Below, one piece after another: positions 1 to 7,026 of a stretch of DNA of 14,908 nt. Below the pieces are notes generated by a model. The model searched no databases. It was not told the origin of the DNA and saw nothing but the letters and a program-made list of their open reading frames with translations. How positions within the stretch are numbered: the stretch's first letter is position 1; every line of letters begins with the position of its first letter. This DNA comes from Chloroflexota bacterium (lineage in GTDB: Bacteria; Chloroflexota; Anaerolineae; Aggregatilineales; Phototrophicaceae), in assembly GCA_003242205.1 (NCBI GenBank), contig QGUR01000093.1:1-14908 (forward strand). The letters run 5' to 3'. The position numbers and the translations under genes were made by a program.

Positions 1-25
1 GCCTCCCGTGTCCTGCTGAACGCGA

Positions 26-370
26 TCAGAAGGTATCGCCGCTATCCCGTCGCTGTTGGCGTTCGTACTCGCTCATTTCGATAAGCTCGCCATCATCGCT
101 CAAAACATAGCGCTCCGGCTCCCGCTTTGGCTTGTCCATGGTGCTGGCGAACTGTTCGTCGTTCTTGCGCTTGCCGGTGCTATCGGTCGCGCTCGCGAGT
201 TGTGACAGTAGCAACAGCACGCCAATCGCAGCGAATACAATGAAAAGCAGCCAGGCGCTATCGCCGCCCAGCCCTAACAGCAGCGAGGCAAGCGCCATCG
301 GCAGGAAAAAGATGCCGCCGCAGCACCCAACGGACGTGCCACGCCCATCTGATTTCATCCAGACAAACAT
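26..370 (-). CDS. Small two-TM membrane protein, function unknown
   Basis: Encodes 114 residues that I do not recognise as a named family. A glycine/cysteine-rich N-terminus (GCCGG near residue 16) leads into two closely spaced hydrophobic stretches at roughly residues 19-36 and 39-60, probably a membrane hairpin. A charged, Lys/Glu/Arg-rich tail of about 50 residues follows and is probably cytoplasmic. The ATG at 368-370 is preceded by GGAG with 8 nt spacing, which supports this start. It is divergent from the arabinanase gene, separated by about 220 bp, and there is no sequence sign that it belongs to the arabinan pathway. Codons and composition look like a real gene. The opposite-strand frame across it is only a shadow. 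Confidence 0.7.
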   Translation of the reverse strand: MFVWMKSDGRGTSVGCCGGIFFLPMALASLLLGLGGDSAWLLFIVFAAIGVLLLLSQLASATDSTGKRKNDEQFASTMDKPKREPERYVLSDDGELIEMSEYERQQRRDSGDTF

Positions 371-488
371 GACTTGCTCCGCTTTTATTACAGCTTTTGT
401 GTAGTTTAGCGCACCACGAAATCAGAGAAAATGCCGTATCGAAATGTCTGCCGGTAATGCGCGCGTGGCGGGTTAACAGGGAGATCGT

Positions 489-517
489 TTGACAGGCAAC
501 AGGGTTGTCACTAGAAT
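489..517 (+). promoter_or_regulatory. Near-consensus sigma-70 promoter of the arabinanase gene
   Basis: The -35 box TTGACA (489-494) is a perfect match. It is followed by a 17-bp spacer and the -10 box TAGAAT (512-517), which has one mismatch. Transcription should start near 523-525, giving a leader of about 70 nt before the ATG at 594. A strong promoter that needs no activator fits control by a repressor, and the palindromic operator starts 7 bp downstream of the -10 box. Confidence 0.75.
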
Positions 518-524
518 TCGCTTA

Positions 525-538
525 TGCATTCGAATGCA
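525..538. promoter_or_regulatory. LacI-type operator, perfect 14-bp palindrome
   Basis: TGCATTCGAATGCA is a perfect inverted repeat with central CG, as is usual for LacI-family operators. It covers the expected transcription start of the arabinanase promoter, a position where a bound repressor blocks RNA polymerase. The same 14-mer occurs again at 8810-8823 in front of the transporter operon, next to the LacI-family gene. Binding by that regulator is inferred. Confidence 0.8.
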
Positions 539-593
539 GAACCTTGCCCGGTCGGGATGCCCGGTTTATCCGGTTACTACAGGATTGTTGCTT

Positions 594-1652
594 ATGCCTA
601 AAAGACTTACGCGCCGTCGTTTTCTCCGTTCCGGTTTTCTGCTTACGACCGGCCTTGGCTTCGGATTCGCCCACCTACGCCAGTCACGCGCCCAACAAAC
701 TACGCCCGAAGCCAGCAGCGAAAGTGCAGCGCCCATGCGGCTCGAACTCTCCGGCAAGCTCAAACAGGTCCACGATCCGGTCATCATCAAGGCCGAGGAC
801 GCCTATTACCTGTTCTGCACTGGCAACGGCATTCCCATCCGTCGTTCGCCAGATCTTCAGACATGGGATAATACATTTCCGCCCAGCGTCTTCACCCGCG
901 TGCCAGACTGGGCGCTCGAAAAAATCCCGCAGGCGACGAATATATGGGCTCCCGACATCTCGTACTATAACGGCAAATACCACCTCTATTATTCGGTGTC
1001 CACCTTTGGCAGCAATCGCTCCGTCATCGGACTGGCCGTCAACGACACCCTCAACCCGCAAGACGACGCCTATAAATGGGTTGACCGCGGGCTGGTTATC
1101 GAATCCTTCCCGGAAGACGATTACAACTGCATCGACGCCAACCTGATTATCGACGCCGATGGCGTGCCGTGGCTGGCGTTTGGCAGTTTCTGGAGTGGCA
1201 TCAAGATGCGGCGGCTGGACTATGACACCGGCCTGCCCTCGAATGAGGACACCACGCTGTACTCGCTGGCGCGCCGGACAGAGAACAGCGGCTCGGTCGA
1301 AGCGCCGTTCATCATTCGCAAAGGAGATTACTACTATTTGTTCGTCTCATTCGATTTCTGCTGCCGGGGTGTCGATAGCACCTATCGCGTCATGGTCGGA
1401 CGGTCTGAAAACGTGACCGGGCCTTATATCGACCGCGACGGCGTCCCCATGCTCGAGGGCGGCGGAACGCAAGTCACCTTCCCCACCGAGCGCTGGCGCG
1501 GGCCGGGCCACAACAGCATTCTGCAGGATGGGGATCGCGACTACATTGTCTATCACGCTTACGACGCCGAAGCGCATGGTGCGCCGACGCTCCGAATCGA
1601 CCCGTTGGTCTGGGATGACGACGGCTGGCCGGCAATCCCCGCCGAAGCCTGA
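594..1652 (+). CDS. abnA: Tat-exported endo-1,5-alpha-L-arabinanase, GH43
   Basis: 352 residues, the usual size of a single-domain GH43 endo-arabinanase, which cuts the alpha-1,5 backbone of arabinan outside the cell. Residues 7-17 (RRRFLRSG then a hydrophobic stretch) with AQQ near 33-35 form a Tat signal. The five-bladed propeller residues are visible: Asp61 in VHDPVI (general base), WAPD at 118-121, Asp181 in CIDANL (pKa modulator), Glu236 in VEAPFI (general acid), and His306 in GPGHNS (metal site). The SFDFCCRG...YRVMVGRS block (252-271) is typical of endo-arabinanases. The ATG at 594 is chosen because the Tat motif follows directly, AGGA lies upstream, and the longer frame to 489 would overlap promoter and operator. 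The gene converges with the arabinan operon. Tat export suggests the enzyme folds, possibly with its metal, before export. Confidence 0.9.
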   Translation: MPKRLTRRRFLRSGFLLTTGLGFGFAHLRQSRAQQTTPEASSESAAPMRLELSGKLKQVHDPVIIKAEDAYYLFCTGNGIPIRRSPDLQTWDNTFPPSVFTRVPDWALEKIPQATNIWAPDISYYNGKYHLYYSVSTFGSNRSVIGLAVNDTLNPQDDAYKWVDRGLVIESFPEDDYNCIDANLIIDADGVPWLAFGSFWSGIKMRRLDYDTGLPSNEDTTLYSLARRTENSGSVEAPFIIRKGDYYYLFVSFDFCCRGVDSTYRVMVGRSENVTGPYIDRDGVPMLEGGGTQVTFPTERWRGPGHNSILQDGDRDYIVYHAYDAEAHGAPTLRIDPLVWDDDGWPAIPAEA

Positions 1653-1724
1653 AACACTTCACGGTTACGGCGCTCTCCGGTAGGCCGGCATAGGGAGACA
1701 CACGGATTCGCGCCCATTCCAGTG

Positions 1725-1760
1725 AAAGAAAAAGGGGGAGCTGCAAGCCCGCTCCCCCTT
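1725..1760 (-). terminator. Rho-independent terminator of the arabinan operon
   Basis: AAGGGGGAGC (1732-1741) pairs perfectly with GCTCCCCCTT (1751-1760) around a 9-nt loop. Read on the minus strand the stem is followed by TTTTTCTTT (down to 1725), an ideal U-tract, about 20 nt after the stop of the CBM42-containing GH43 gene. On the plus strand the same stem ends in CTTCTC, so it could also weakly stop arabinanase transcripts. Confidence 0.85.
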
Positions 1761-1780
1761 CTCAATGGTTCTGACGCCAA

Positions 1781-3283
1781 TTACGTCTCATGCTCTTCGA
1801 TATAAGTCGCCGCCTCCAGCGCTACAGCGCTGGCCTCGTCCGTTAGCTCTACCAACGCCGGAACGCCGAACATCTCGCCGATGTAAAAGCCCGGACGGTT
1901 GTAGGCCTCGAACGAGATCGCGCTGGCATCCGCCAGCCCCGGGCGGACATACCAGGTAACGTCGGCCTCGAATGTCTCGCTACCATCATAGGCCGCGAGC
2001 GAGATGGCATTATTACGGTGGCGCAGAAAATAGCCGGGGAAGTTCACGGACTCAATCGTCACTGCCGACGGATCGGCCAGACCGGAAATCACACGGAATT
2101 GCGAGTCGGCACGTGGATCGACTGTCGGGTCGAGCCGCACCTGGAAATTGATGTGGCGTAGATAGGCATTGCGCCCAACCGACCGGAAGCGCGATATGGG
2201 CGGCGTCTCGATCACCGGCGCGGGATCAACACCGTTATCCCCCGAAGGCGCTGCGATGACTTCATCCACCGAAACCGGTTCACCGAAATCCGGTAGGCCA
2301 TCGTCCCGCCAGTCGATACGCTGAACCCGTGTGGTTCGCCGGCCATCACAACCGCCGTCCAGCGAGTCATTGGCGTGATAGACAATCCAATCCTCGCTTC
2401 CGTCGGGCGATTTGAAAAAGCCGTTATGCCCCGGACCAAAAACACCGTTCTCGTCAGAACGCTGGAAAACAGGTTCCGGATGCTTGGCCCACGAATCAGC
2501 GCTCAATGGGTCGCCGCCCAGATAGGTCAGCAGGCCGAGTTTGTAGTCCGGCGTTCCACAGAAGCTGGCCGAATAAACCACAAAAACCTGATCGTCGTGG
2601 TACAGCGCAACCGGAGCCTCATTGACGTGCAGGCCGACGCGCTCCCAGTCATATTGTGGCCGGGAGATGACCGTGCCACTGCCCGCCAGCGTCCATGGAT
2701 TTTCCATCGGCGCGATCATGATAACCTGATCGCTGCCAATCCAGATCGAATACAGAAAGTAGTAGTCGCCATCGAGCTGCAGGATGCTGCCATCAATCGC
2801 CCAGCCGTCATTGGCCGGATCAAAGAGACGCGCCTTATAGACATATGGCCCCATCGGGTCCATGCCTTCGCTCTCCAGCACGTGCGTATGCTGGAAATCA
2901 TTCGAGCCTTCTACGCCCGCCGTGTAGTAGAAATACCAGCGCGGGCCGTTCGGGCCATCAAGCAGATGGAACTCAGGAGCCCAGAAATTACAGCAGCGCG
3001 AGGGATCGGTTTCAAAGTAAATGCGTTGCGGTTCGGCCGTCTTTAGCCCTGCGAGCGTTGGTGACCGGCGCATGTACCATTCCGACGTCCAGGTCGTAGT
3101 TGCCAGATAATAGTTGCCGTCGAAATACGTCAGCCACGGGTCAGCGCCGCCGTACGCGTTCAGCGGATTGCGCAGAAAACCCGGTTGTGGCGTCTGATCC
3201 TGCGCCGAAATCATGGTGGCCGAGGTCAGAAGCAGCAGACAGGCTATCGCCACAACCAGCCGGCCCCAGCGGTTGTCTCGCAT
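1781..3283 (-). CDS. Secreted GH43 alpha-L-arabinofuranosidase with C-terminal CBM42 (AbfB)
   Basis: 500 residues. A Sec signal peptide (1-28, cleavage near SAQ|DQ) precedes a GH43 propeller (about 40-350) with Asp48 in GGADPW (base), Asp164 in AIDGSI (pKa modulator), Glu222 in VNEAPV (acid) and GPGHNGF. It ends in a beta-trefoil CBM42/AbfB domain (about 363-498), recognised from repeats of the type ESVNFPGYFLRHRN and FEAYNRPGFYIG. GH43 plus CBM42 is the layout of exo-acting arabinofuranosidases such as Streptomyces Araf43A (GH43_26-like, from memory). It would release arabinose from arabinan or arabinoxylan side chains while held on the polymer by CBM42. The start at 3283 is fixed by GGGGAGGAAG 9 nt upstream and by the signal peptide; the upstream extension to 3346 has neither. 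Last gene of the cluster, 104 bp after GH51. Confidence 0.88.
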   Translation of the reverse strand: MRDNRWGRLVVAIACLLLLTSATMISAQDQTPQPGFLRNPLNAYGGADPWLTYFDGNYYLATTTWTSEWYMRRSPTLAGLKTAEPQRIYFETDPSRCCNFWAPEFHLLDGPNGPRWYFYYTAGVEGSNDFQHTHVLESEGMDPMGPYVYKARLFDPANDGWAIDGSILQLDGDYYFLYSIWIGSDQVIMIAPMENPWTLAGSGTVISRPQYDWERVGLHVNEAPVALYHDDQVFVVYSASFCGTPDYKLGLLTYLGGDPLSADSWAKHPEPVFQRSDENGVFGPGHNGFFKSPDGSEDWIVYHANDSLDGGCDGRRTTRVQRIDWRDDGLPDFGEPVSVDEVIAAPSGDNGVDPAPVIETPPISRFRSVGRNAYLRHINFQVRLDPTVDPRADSQFRVISGLADPSAVTIESVNFPGYFLRHRNNAISLAAYDGSETFEADVTWYVRPGLADASAISFEAYNRPGFYIGEMFGVPALVELTDEASAVALEAATYIEEHET

Positions 3284-3387
3284 GTGCAACTTCCTCCCCA
3301 CCGGCGCGTCAGGCGCAGCCGGCAACAGCATTGCCCATGCGGGCATTCGTCACCGGCTTGCGCCCGAAGACCGGGAAAGCACAGAAG

Positions 3388-4902
3388 CTAGAGTTGGTAT
3401 TCCAGAACCGTGAACGACAGCGGCGGCACGGCAAAAACGGCGTCGTGACCATCCAGCGCCGGCTTATCGACCGCAACCACCGTGATGTTATGCGGATTTT
3501 CGAACGTGTTAAACGCCTTCGGATCCGTTCCGGCAAGCTGGTGCATGCCACAGATTTTGCTCGGCGCGCGATCCTGCCAGTGCAGCTCCACCGGCAGGCT
3601 GTCCGTCTGGCTGCGGTTCACGATGAAGACAGCCCCGTTATTGCTCGCTTCATCGTAGGAAGCGGAAACATCCAGCAGCGGCATATCGCCAAACTTGGCT
3701 GTCTCGTAACGCGGCGACTGCACGAGTACATCCAGCGCTACGCCGGCTGCCAGATTGCTGAAGAGCCTGATCGGATAGTAGGTAGTGTGCTTCAGCAGGC
3801 CATCGCGCGTCGTGTGGATTGGCGAAATTGTGTTGACGACCTGCGCCACACAGGCGATTTTCAGGACGTCAGCGTGACGCAGGAAAACATTCATCCACTG
3901 CGCCACGACCAGAGCGTCCTCCAGATTGTAGACTTCTTCGCTCAGATGCGGCGCTTCCTTCCACCCGCCCTGATGGTCCTCCGGCCCTGTCGCCTTGTAC
4001 CAGACATTCCATTCGTCCCACGACAGATAGACGTTGCGCTTGGAGCGCAGCTTGGCCTTGACGTAGCGCAGCACCGAAGCCAGCGTGTTGATGTATTCTT
4101 CAAACTCGGCGCTCAGCGCCAGATAACTCGCTGTATCGTTCTCGAAATTGCGGGCGTAGTAATGCATGGAGTGGTAATCGACCACGTCATAACACGCTTC
4201 CAGCACCACCCGATCCCACTCCGGATACGTCGGCATATCGCACGACGACGAACCGGCGGAAATGAGCTTGATGGATGGGTCATGCCAGCGCATCATCTTG
4301 GCGGCCTCACGGGCTTTCGCGCCATAGGCCGCGGCGTCCAGATGGCCGATCTGCCACGGGCCATCCATCTCGTTGCCGATGCACCAGTATTTCACATTGT
4401 GCGGTTCCGGATAGCCGTGCGCCGCACGCAGATCGGCATACAGCGTGCCAACCGGCGCGTTGCAGTACTCAACCAGATCGGCGGCATCCTGAATCGTGCC
4501 GGTTCCCATGTTGACGCCCAGCATCGGCTCGGTATTGATAGCCCGGCAAAATTCGATGAATTCATTCGTGCCAAACTGATTGGTTTCGATCGACTGCCAC
4601 GCCAGATCGCGGCGGCGCGGGCGTTGATCGCGCGGGCCTACGCCATCCAGCCAGCGATAACCGCTGAGGAAATTGCCGCCCGGATAACGCATGGACCGGT
4701 AATTCAGGTCGCGCAGCGCAGCCAGTACGTCCTTTCGCAGACCGCGCTCGTCGGCATGTGGCGATTCGGGATCGTAAATTCCCTCGTAAACGGCGCGCCC
4801 CATATGCTCCAGAAAGCCACTAAAGATAAGCGGCGAAATTTCGCCGATCACCCGTTTGCTATCGAGATAGATATGCGCGGTGGAAGCCTGAGAACTTGTC
4901 AT
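3388..4902 (-). CDS. abfA: Cytoplasmic GH51 alpha-L-arabinofuranosidase
   Basis: 504 residues, full length for bacterial GH51. It hydrolyses terminal alpha-L-arabinofuranosyl groups from imported oligosaccharides. RYPGGN (72-77) is a family block, Glu178 in IGNEMDGPWQIGH is the acid/base and Glu297 in SWDEWNVWY the nucleophile. The HSMHYYARN segment lies between them. There is no signal peptide or TM segment, so the enzyme should be cytoplasmic. That fits a transporter delivering arabino-oligosaccharides. I chose ATG 4900-4902 (MTSSQ) over the ATG at 4944 because AGAGGG lies about 10 nt upstream and homologues begin near here. It follows the second permease by 132 bp, in which a strong 11-bp hairpin lies, so its level may be set separately from the transporter. 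Confidence 0.93.
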   Translation of the reverse strand: MTSSQASTAHIYLDSKRVIGEISPLIFSGFLEHMGRAVYEGIYDPESPHADERGLRKDVLAALRDLNYRSMRYPGGNFLSGYRWLDGVGPRDQRPRRRDLAWQSIETNQFGTNEFIEFCRAINTEPMLGVNMGTGTIQDAADLVEYCNAPVGTLYADLRAAHGYPEPHNVKYWCIGNEMDGPWQIGHLDAAAYGAKAREAAKMMRWHDPSIKLISAGSSSCDMPTYPEWDRVVLEACYDVVDYHSMHYYARNFENDTASYLALSAEFEEYINTLASVLRYVKAKLRSKRNVYLSWDEWNVWYKATGPEDHQGGWKEAPHLSEEVYNLEDALVVAQWMNVFLRHADVLKIACVAQVVNTISPIHTTRDGLLKHTTYYPIRLFSNLAAGVALDVLVQSPRYETAKFGDMPLLDVSASYDEASNNGAVFIVNRSQTDSLPVELHWQDRAPSKICGMHQLAGTDPKAFNTFENPHNITVVAVDKPALDGHDAVFAVPPLSFTVLEYQL

Positions 4903-4948
4903 TCTTTTATATCCCTCTGGAACCGGAAATCGACAAACATACAACTTT

Positions 4949-4976
4949 CAGGAGCGGAAAGGGTATTCCGCTCCTG
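4949..4976 (-). promoter_or_regulatory. Strong 11-bp hairpin between permease and GH51 genes
   Basis: CAGGAGCGGAA (4949-4959) and TTCCGCTCCTG (4966-4976) pair perfectly around a 6-nt loop. No U-tract follows on either strand, so a classic terminator is unlikely. An RNA-stability, processing or attenuation element within the operon is more plausible. It lies 46 nt upstream of the GH51 start. Confidence 0.65.
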
Positions 4977-5034
4977 CCAACTACAGATAGTATTCATGAA
5001 ACCGGAAAACCTGACGAAGCCGCCTTACTGACTA

Positions 5035-5889
5035 TTAACGTCCGCCCATGCCTGTAAGCGCCACCCCCTTGATAATCCGGCGCTGGAAAATGATGTAGAC
5101 GACGACAATTGGAACCGTCGCAAACACCGCCCCCGCCAGAACCAGCGGCCGGTACTGCCCTGCATAAGACGAATTGAGCACCTGCAAGCCCACAGGCAGC
5201 GTTCGCATTTCCAGACTATTCGTCACGACAAACGGCCACAGCAGGTCATTGTAGTGCGCCAGAAAAACGAAAATGCCGAGCGCTGTCAGTGCGTTCGTCG
5301 AAAGCGGCAAAATCACGTGGCGAAAGCGCCCCCAATAACTCGCGCCATCGAGAACTGCCGCTTCTTCAAGCTCGCGCGGGATTTGCATAAAGAACTGCCG
5401 GAGCAGAAACACGCCAAAGACATTCGCTGCGCCGGGCCAGATAAGCGCATGAAACGTATCGAGAAACTTCAGATCGCGCATGAGCAGGAAGTTCGGAATC
5501 AGCGTAACCTGCCCGGGTATCATGATCGTGAGCAGCAGCAGACCGAACAACAGATTATTGCCCGGAAAGCGCAGGCGCGCAAAGGCATAGGCGGCGGGCG
5601 CGCAGATGACGATGACAGCCGTGGTGTAAGCCGCCGCAGCAAACAGGCTGTTGCGAAGCCAGATCGGCAGTTTGAGGTCGGGCTGCGTAAAAAGCTGCCG
5701 GTAACTATCCAGCGTTGGCTCGGTCGGGATCATCGGTGGCGGCCAGCGGTTCACCTCCTGATTGGTCATAAATGACTGTGACAGTGAAAACAGCAACGGG
5801 AAAAGGACAAAAATCGACAGGGAGATGAGCAGCGCGTACGCCAGAATCTTCCCTGAATTGCGGAAAACGTATGTTTCAAGCAACGTCAT
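5035..5889 (-). CDS. ABC sugar transporter permease, MalG/GanQ type
   Basis: 284 residues with about six hydrophobic segments, the usual size for the second permease of a CUT1 (MalFGK-like) importer. The cytoplasmic EAA loop reads EELEEAAVLDGASYWGRF followed by VILPL, the contact site for the ATPase. The C-terminus QRRIIKGVALTGMGGR is typical of MalG-type proteins. The start at 5887-5889 (MTLLETYVF) comes 11 bp after the stop of the first permease. The longer frame to 6015 overlaps that gene with unlikely Cys/His/Arg-rich sequence and is rejected. Its context with arabinanases suggests arabinose or arabino-oligosaccharide import. The ATPase is not in the window and is probably a shared MsmX/UgpC-like protein encoded elsewhere. 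Confidence 0.92.
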   Translation of the reverse strand: MTLLETYVFRNSGKILAYALLISLSIFVLFPLLFSLSQSFMTNQEVNRWPPPMIPTEPTLDSYRQLFTQPDLKLPIWLRNSLFAAAAYTTAVIVICAPAAYAFARLRFPGNNLLFGLLLLTIMIPGQVTLIPNFLLMRDLKFLDTFHALIWPGAANVFGVFLLRQFFMQIPRELEEAAVLDGASYWGRFRHVILPLSTNALTALGIFVFLAHYNDLLWPFVVTNSLEMRTLPVGLQVLNSSYAGQYRPLVLAGAVFATVPIVVVYIIFQRRIIKGVALTGMGGR

Positions 5890-5900
5890 AGCCGCCTGCC

Positions 5901-6848
5901 CTAGTACTCGACACGCCGGCCAATCAGCCGGAACTGAATTGCGGTGAAAATGGCGATGATGACCGCCAGCGAAACGGCTACAGCAGAGCCGTAGCCCATA
6001 CGGAATGCGCGCCACGCAATCTCAAACAGATAGTAAATGACAGTATAGGAGCCTCGCCCCGGGCCGCCGCCCGTCATGATGAAAGGCTGGCCAAACACTT
6101 GAAAATGCGAGATGACGCCGGTAACCGTCACGAACAGGATGGTCGGGCGCAGCAACGGCAACGTGATGTACCAGAACAGTTGCCAGCCATTGGCTCCGTC
6201 GATGCGCGCCGCTTCATAAAGCTGATCGGGAATGCTTTGGATACCGGCAATGAAAATCAGCATTGGGAAGCCGAAGCCCCACCAGATAGTCGTCAGGCTG
6301 AGTGCGGGGATGACCAGCGCCTCGTCGCCGAGCCAGTTGATCGGCCGGATGCCCAAAAAGCTGAGCAGGTAATTGATGATGCCGAACTGCGTGCTAAGCA
6401 GCCACACCCAGATAAGGCCGACGACACCAACGGACAATAGCGTCGGCATGTAAAGAATGACGCGAAACACGCTCTGTCCGCGGATGGGTTGGGTGACCGC
6501 AACCGCGGCGGCCAGCGCGACAACGGTCGTGCCGAAAACCGTTAGCGCAGTGAAAACGATCGTATTTTTTACGGCGATCCACCAAACGTAATCGTTAAAA
6601 AGCTCGACGTAATTATCCAGCCCGACATAAAGCTGCCCCGGCCGCAGAATCTGCCAGTCATAGAAGCTCATGTTGACGGCGGTGATGACAGCGCGGACCA
6701 CAAAAATGAGGAAAAACACCATGAAGGGCGTGAGGAACAGGTAGGCCGCCAGAGCTTCCCGTGCGCTTAAAGATAGGGGAAGATGCAGTCGTGAAGTGGC
6801 TGGCCTGGCCACGGCAGACTTGGGGACTGTCCCGGTCGTTTCTGACAT
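5901..6848 (-). CDS. ABC sugar transporter permease, MalF/UgpA type
   Basis: 315 residues with six likely TM segments. The first (about 33-55) follows a short basic cytoplasmic N-terminus. The EAA loop QLYEAARIDGANGWQLFWYI then TLPLL is clear, and the end QFRLIGRRVEY is typical of this permease family. GAGGA with about 8 nt spacing supports the ATG at 6846-6848. It forms a heterodimeric channel with the next permease (gap 11 bp) and receives substrate from the binding protein encoded 178 bp upstream. A hairpin lies in that gap, so permeases are probably made at lower level than the binding protein. Substrate is inferred from neighbours only. Confidence 0.92.
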   Translation of the reverse strand: MSETTGTVPKSAVARPATSRLHLPLSLSAREALAAYLFLTPFMVFFLIFVVRAVITAVNMSFYDWQILRPGQLYVGLDNYVELFNDYVWWIAVKNTIVFTALTVFGTTVVALAAAVAVTQPIRGQSVFRVILYMPTLLSVGVVGLIWVWLLSTQFGIINYLLSFLGIRPINWLGDEALVIPALSLTTIWWGFGFPMLIFIAGIQSIPDQLYEAARIDGANGWQLFWYITLPLLRPTILFVTVTGVISHFQVFGQPFIMTGGGPGRGSYTVIYYLFEIAWRAFRMGYGSAVAVSLAVIIAIFTAIQFRLIGRRVEY

Positions 6849-6961
6849 ATTGGCTATCCTCGAACGGCTAGCAGGCCATCGTGGCGAACGCTCGATTCAG
6901 GAGTAAGGAAGCACGATCAGCCAGACGCTGTTTCAAAAACCAGTACTCGTTTGAATAAAGG

Positions 6962-6990
6962 GCAGGGGCTGGCAAGCGCCATACCCCTGC
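6962..6990 (-). promoter_or_regulatory. Intra-operon hairpin after the binding-protein gene
   Basis: GCAGGGG (6962-6968) pairs with CCCCTGC (6984-6990), and inside it TGGC pairs with GCCA, giving a long, slightly bulged hairpin. It lies 36 nt after the binding-protein stop and before the permeases. On the minus strand CCTTTATTC follows, only a weak U-tract. Such hairpins commonly protect the binding-protein message from 3' decay or partly terminate transcription, giving more binding protein than permease. Confidence 0.65.
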
Positions 6991-7026
6991 GTTCGACTGC
7001 TTCACACACTCACCGGCGCGACGCCA

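Noticed and set aside
489..593. Upstream extension of the arabinanase frame from TTG 489
   Set aside because: The extension covers the -35, -10 and operator sequences and would bury the Tat signal 35 residues inside the protein.
3100..5031. 643-codon open frame on the plus strand
   Set aside because: It is antisense to the GH51 gene and the start of the CBM42-containing GH43 gene, both with intact catalytic motifs. Its product is Arg/His/Gln-rich with no recognisable domain, the usual shadow of a high-GC gene.
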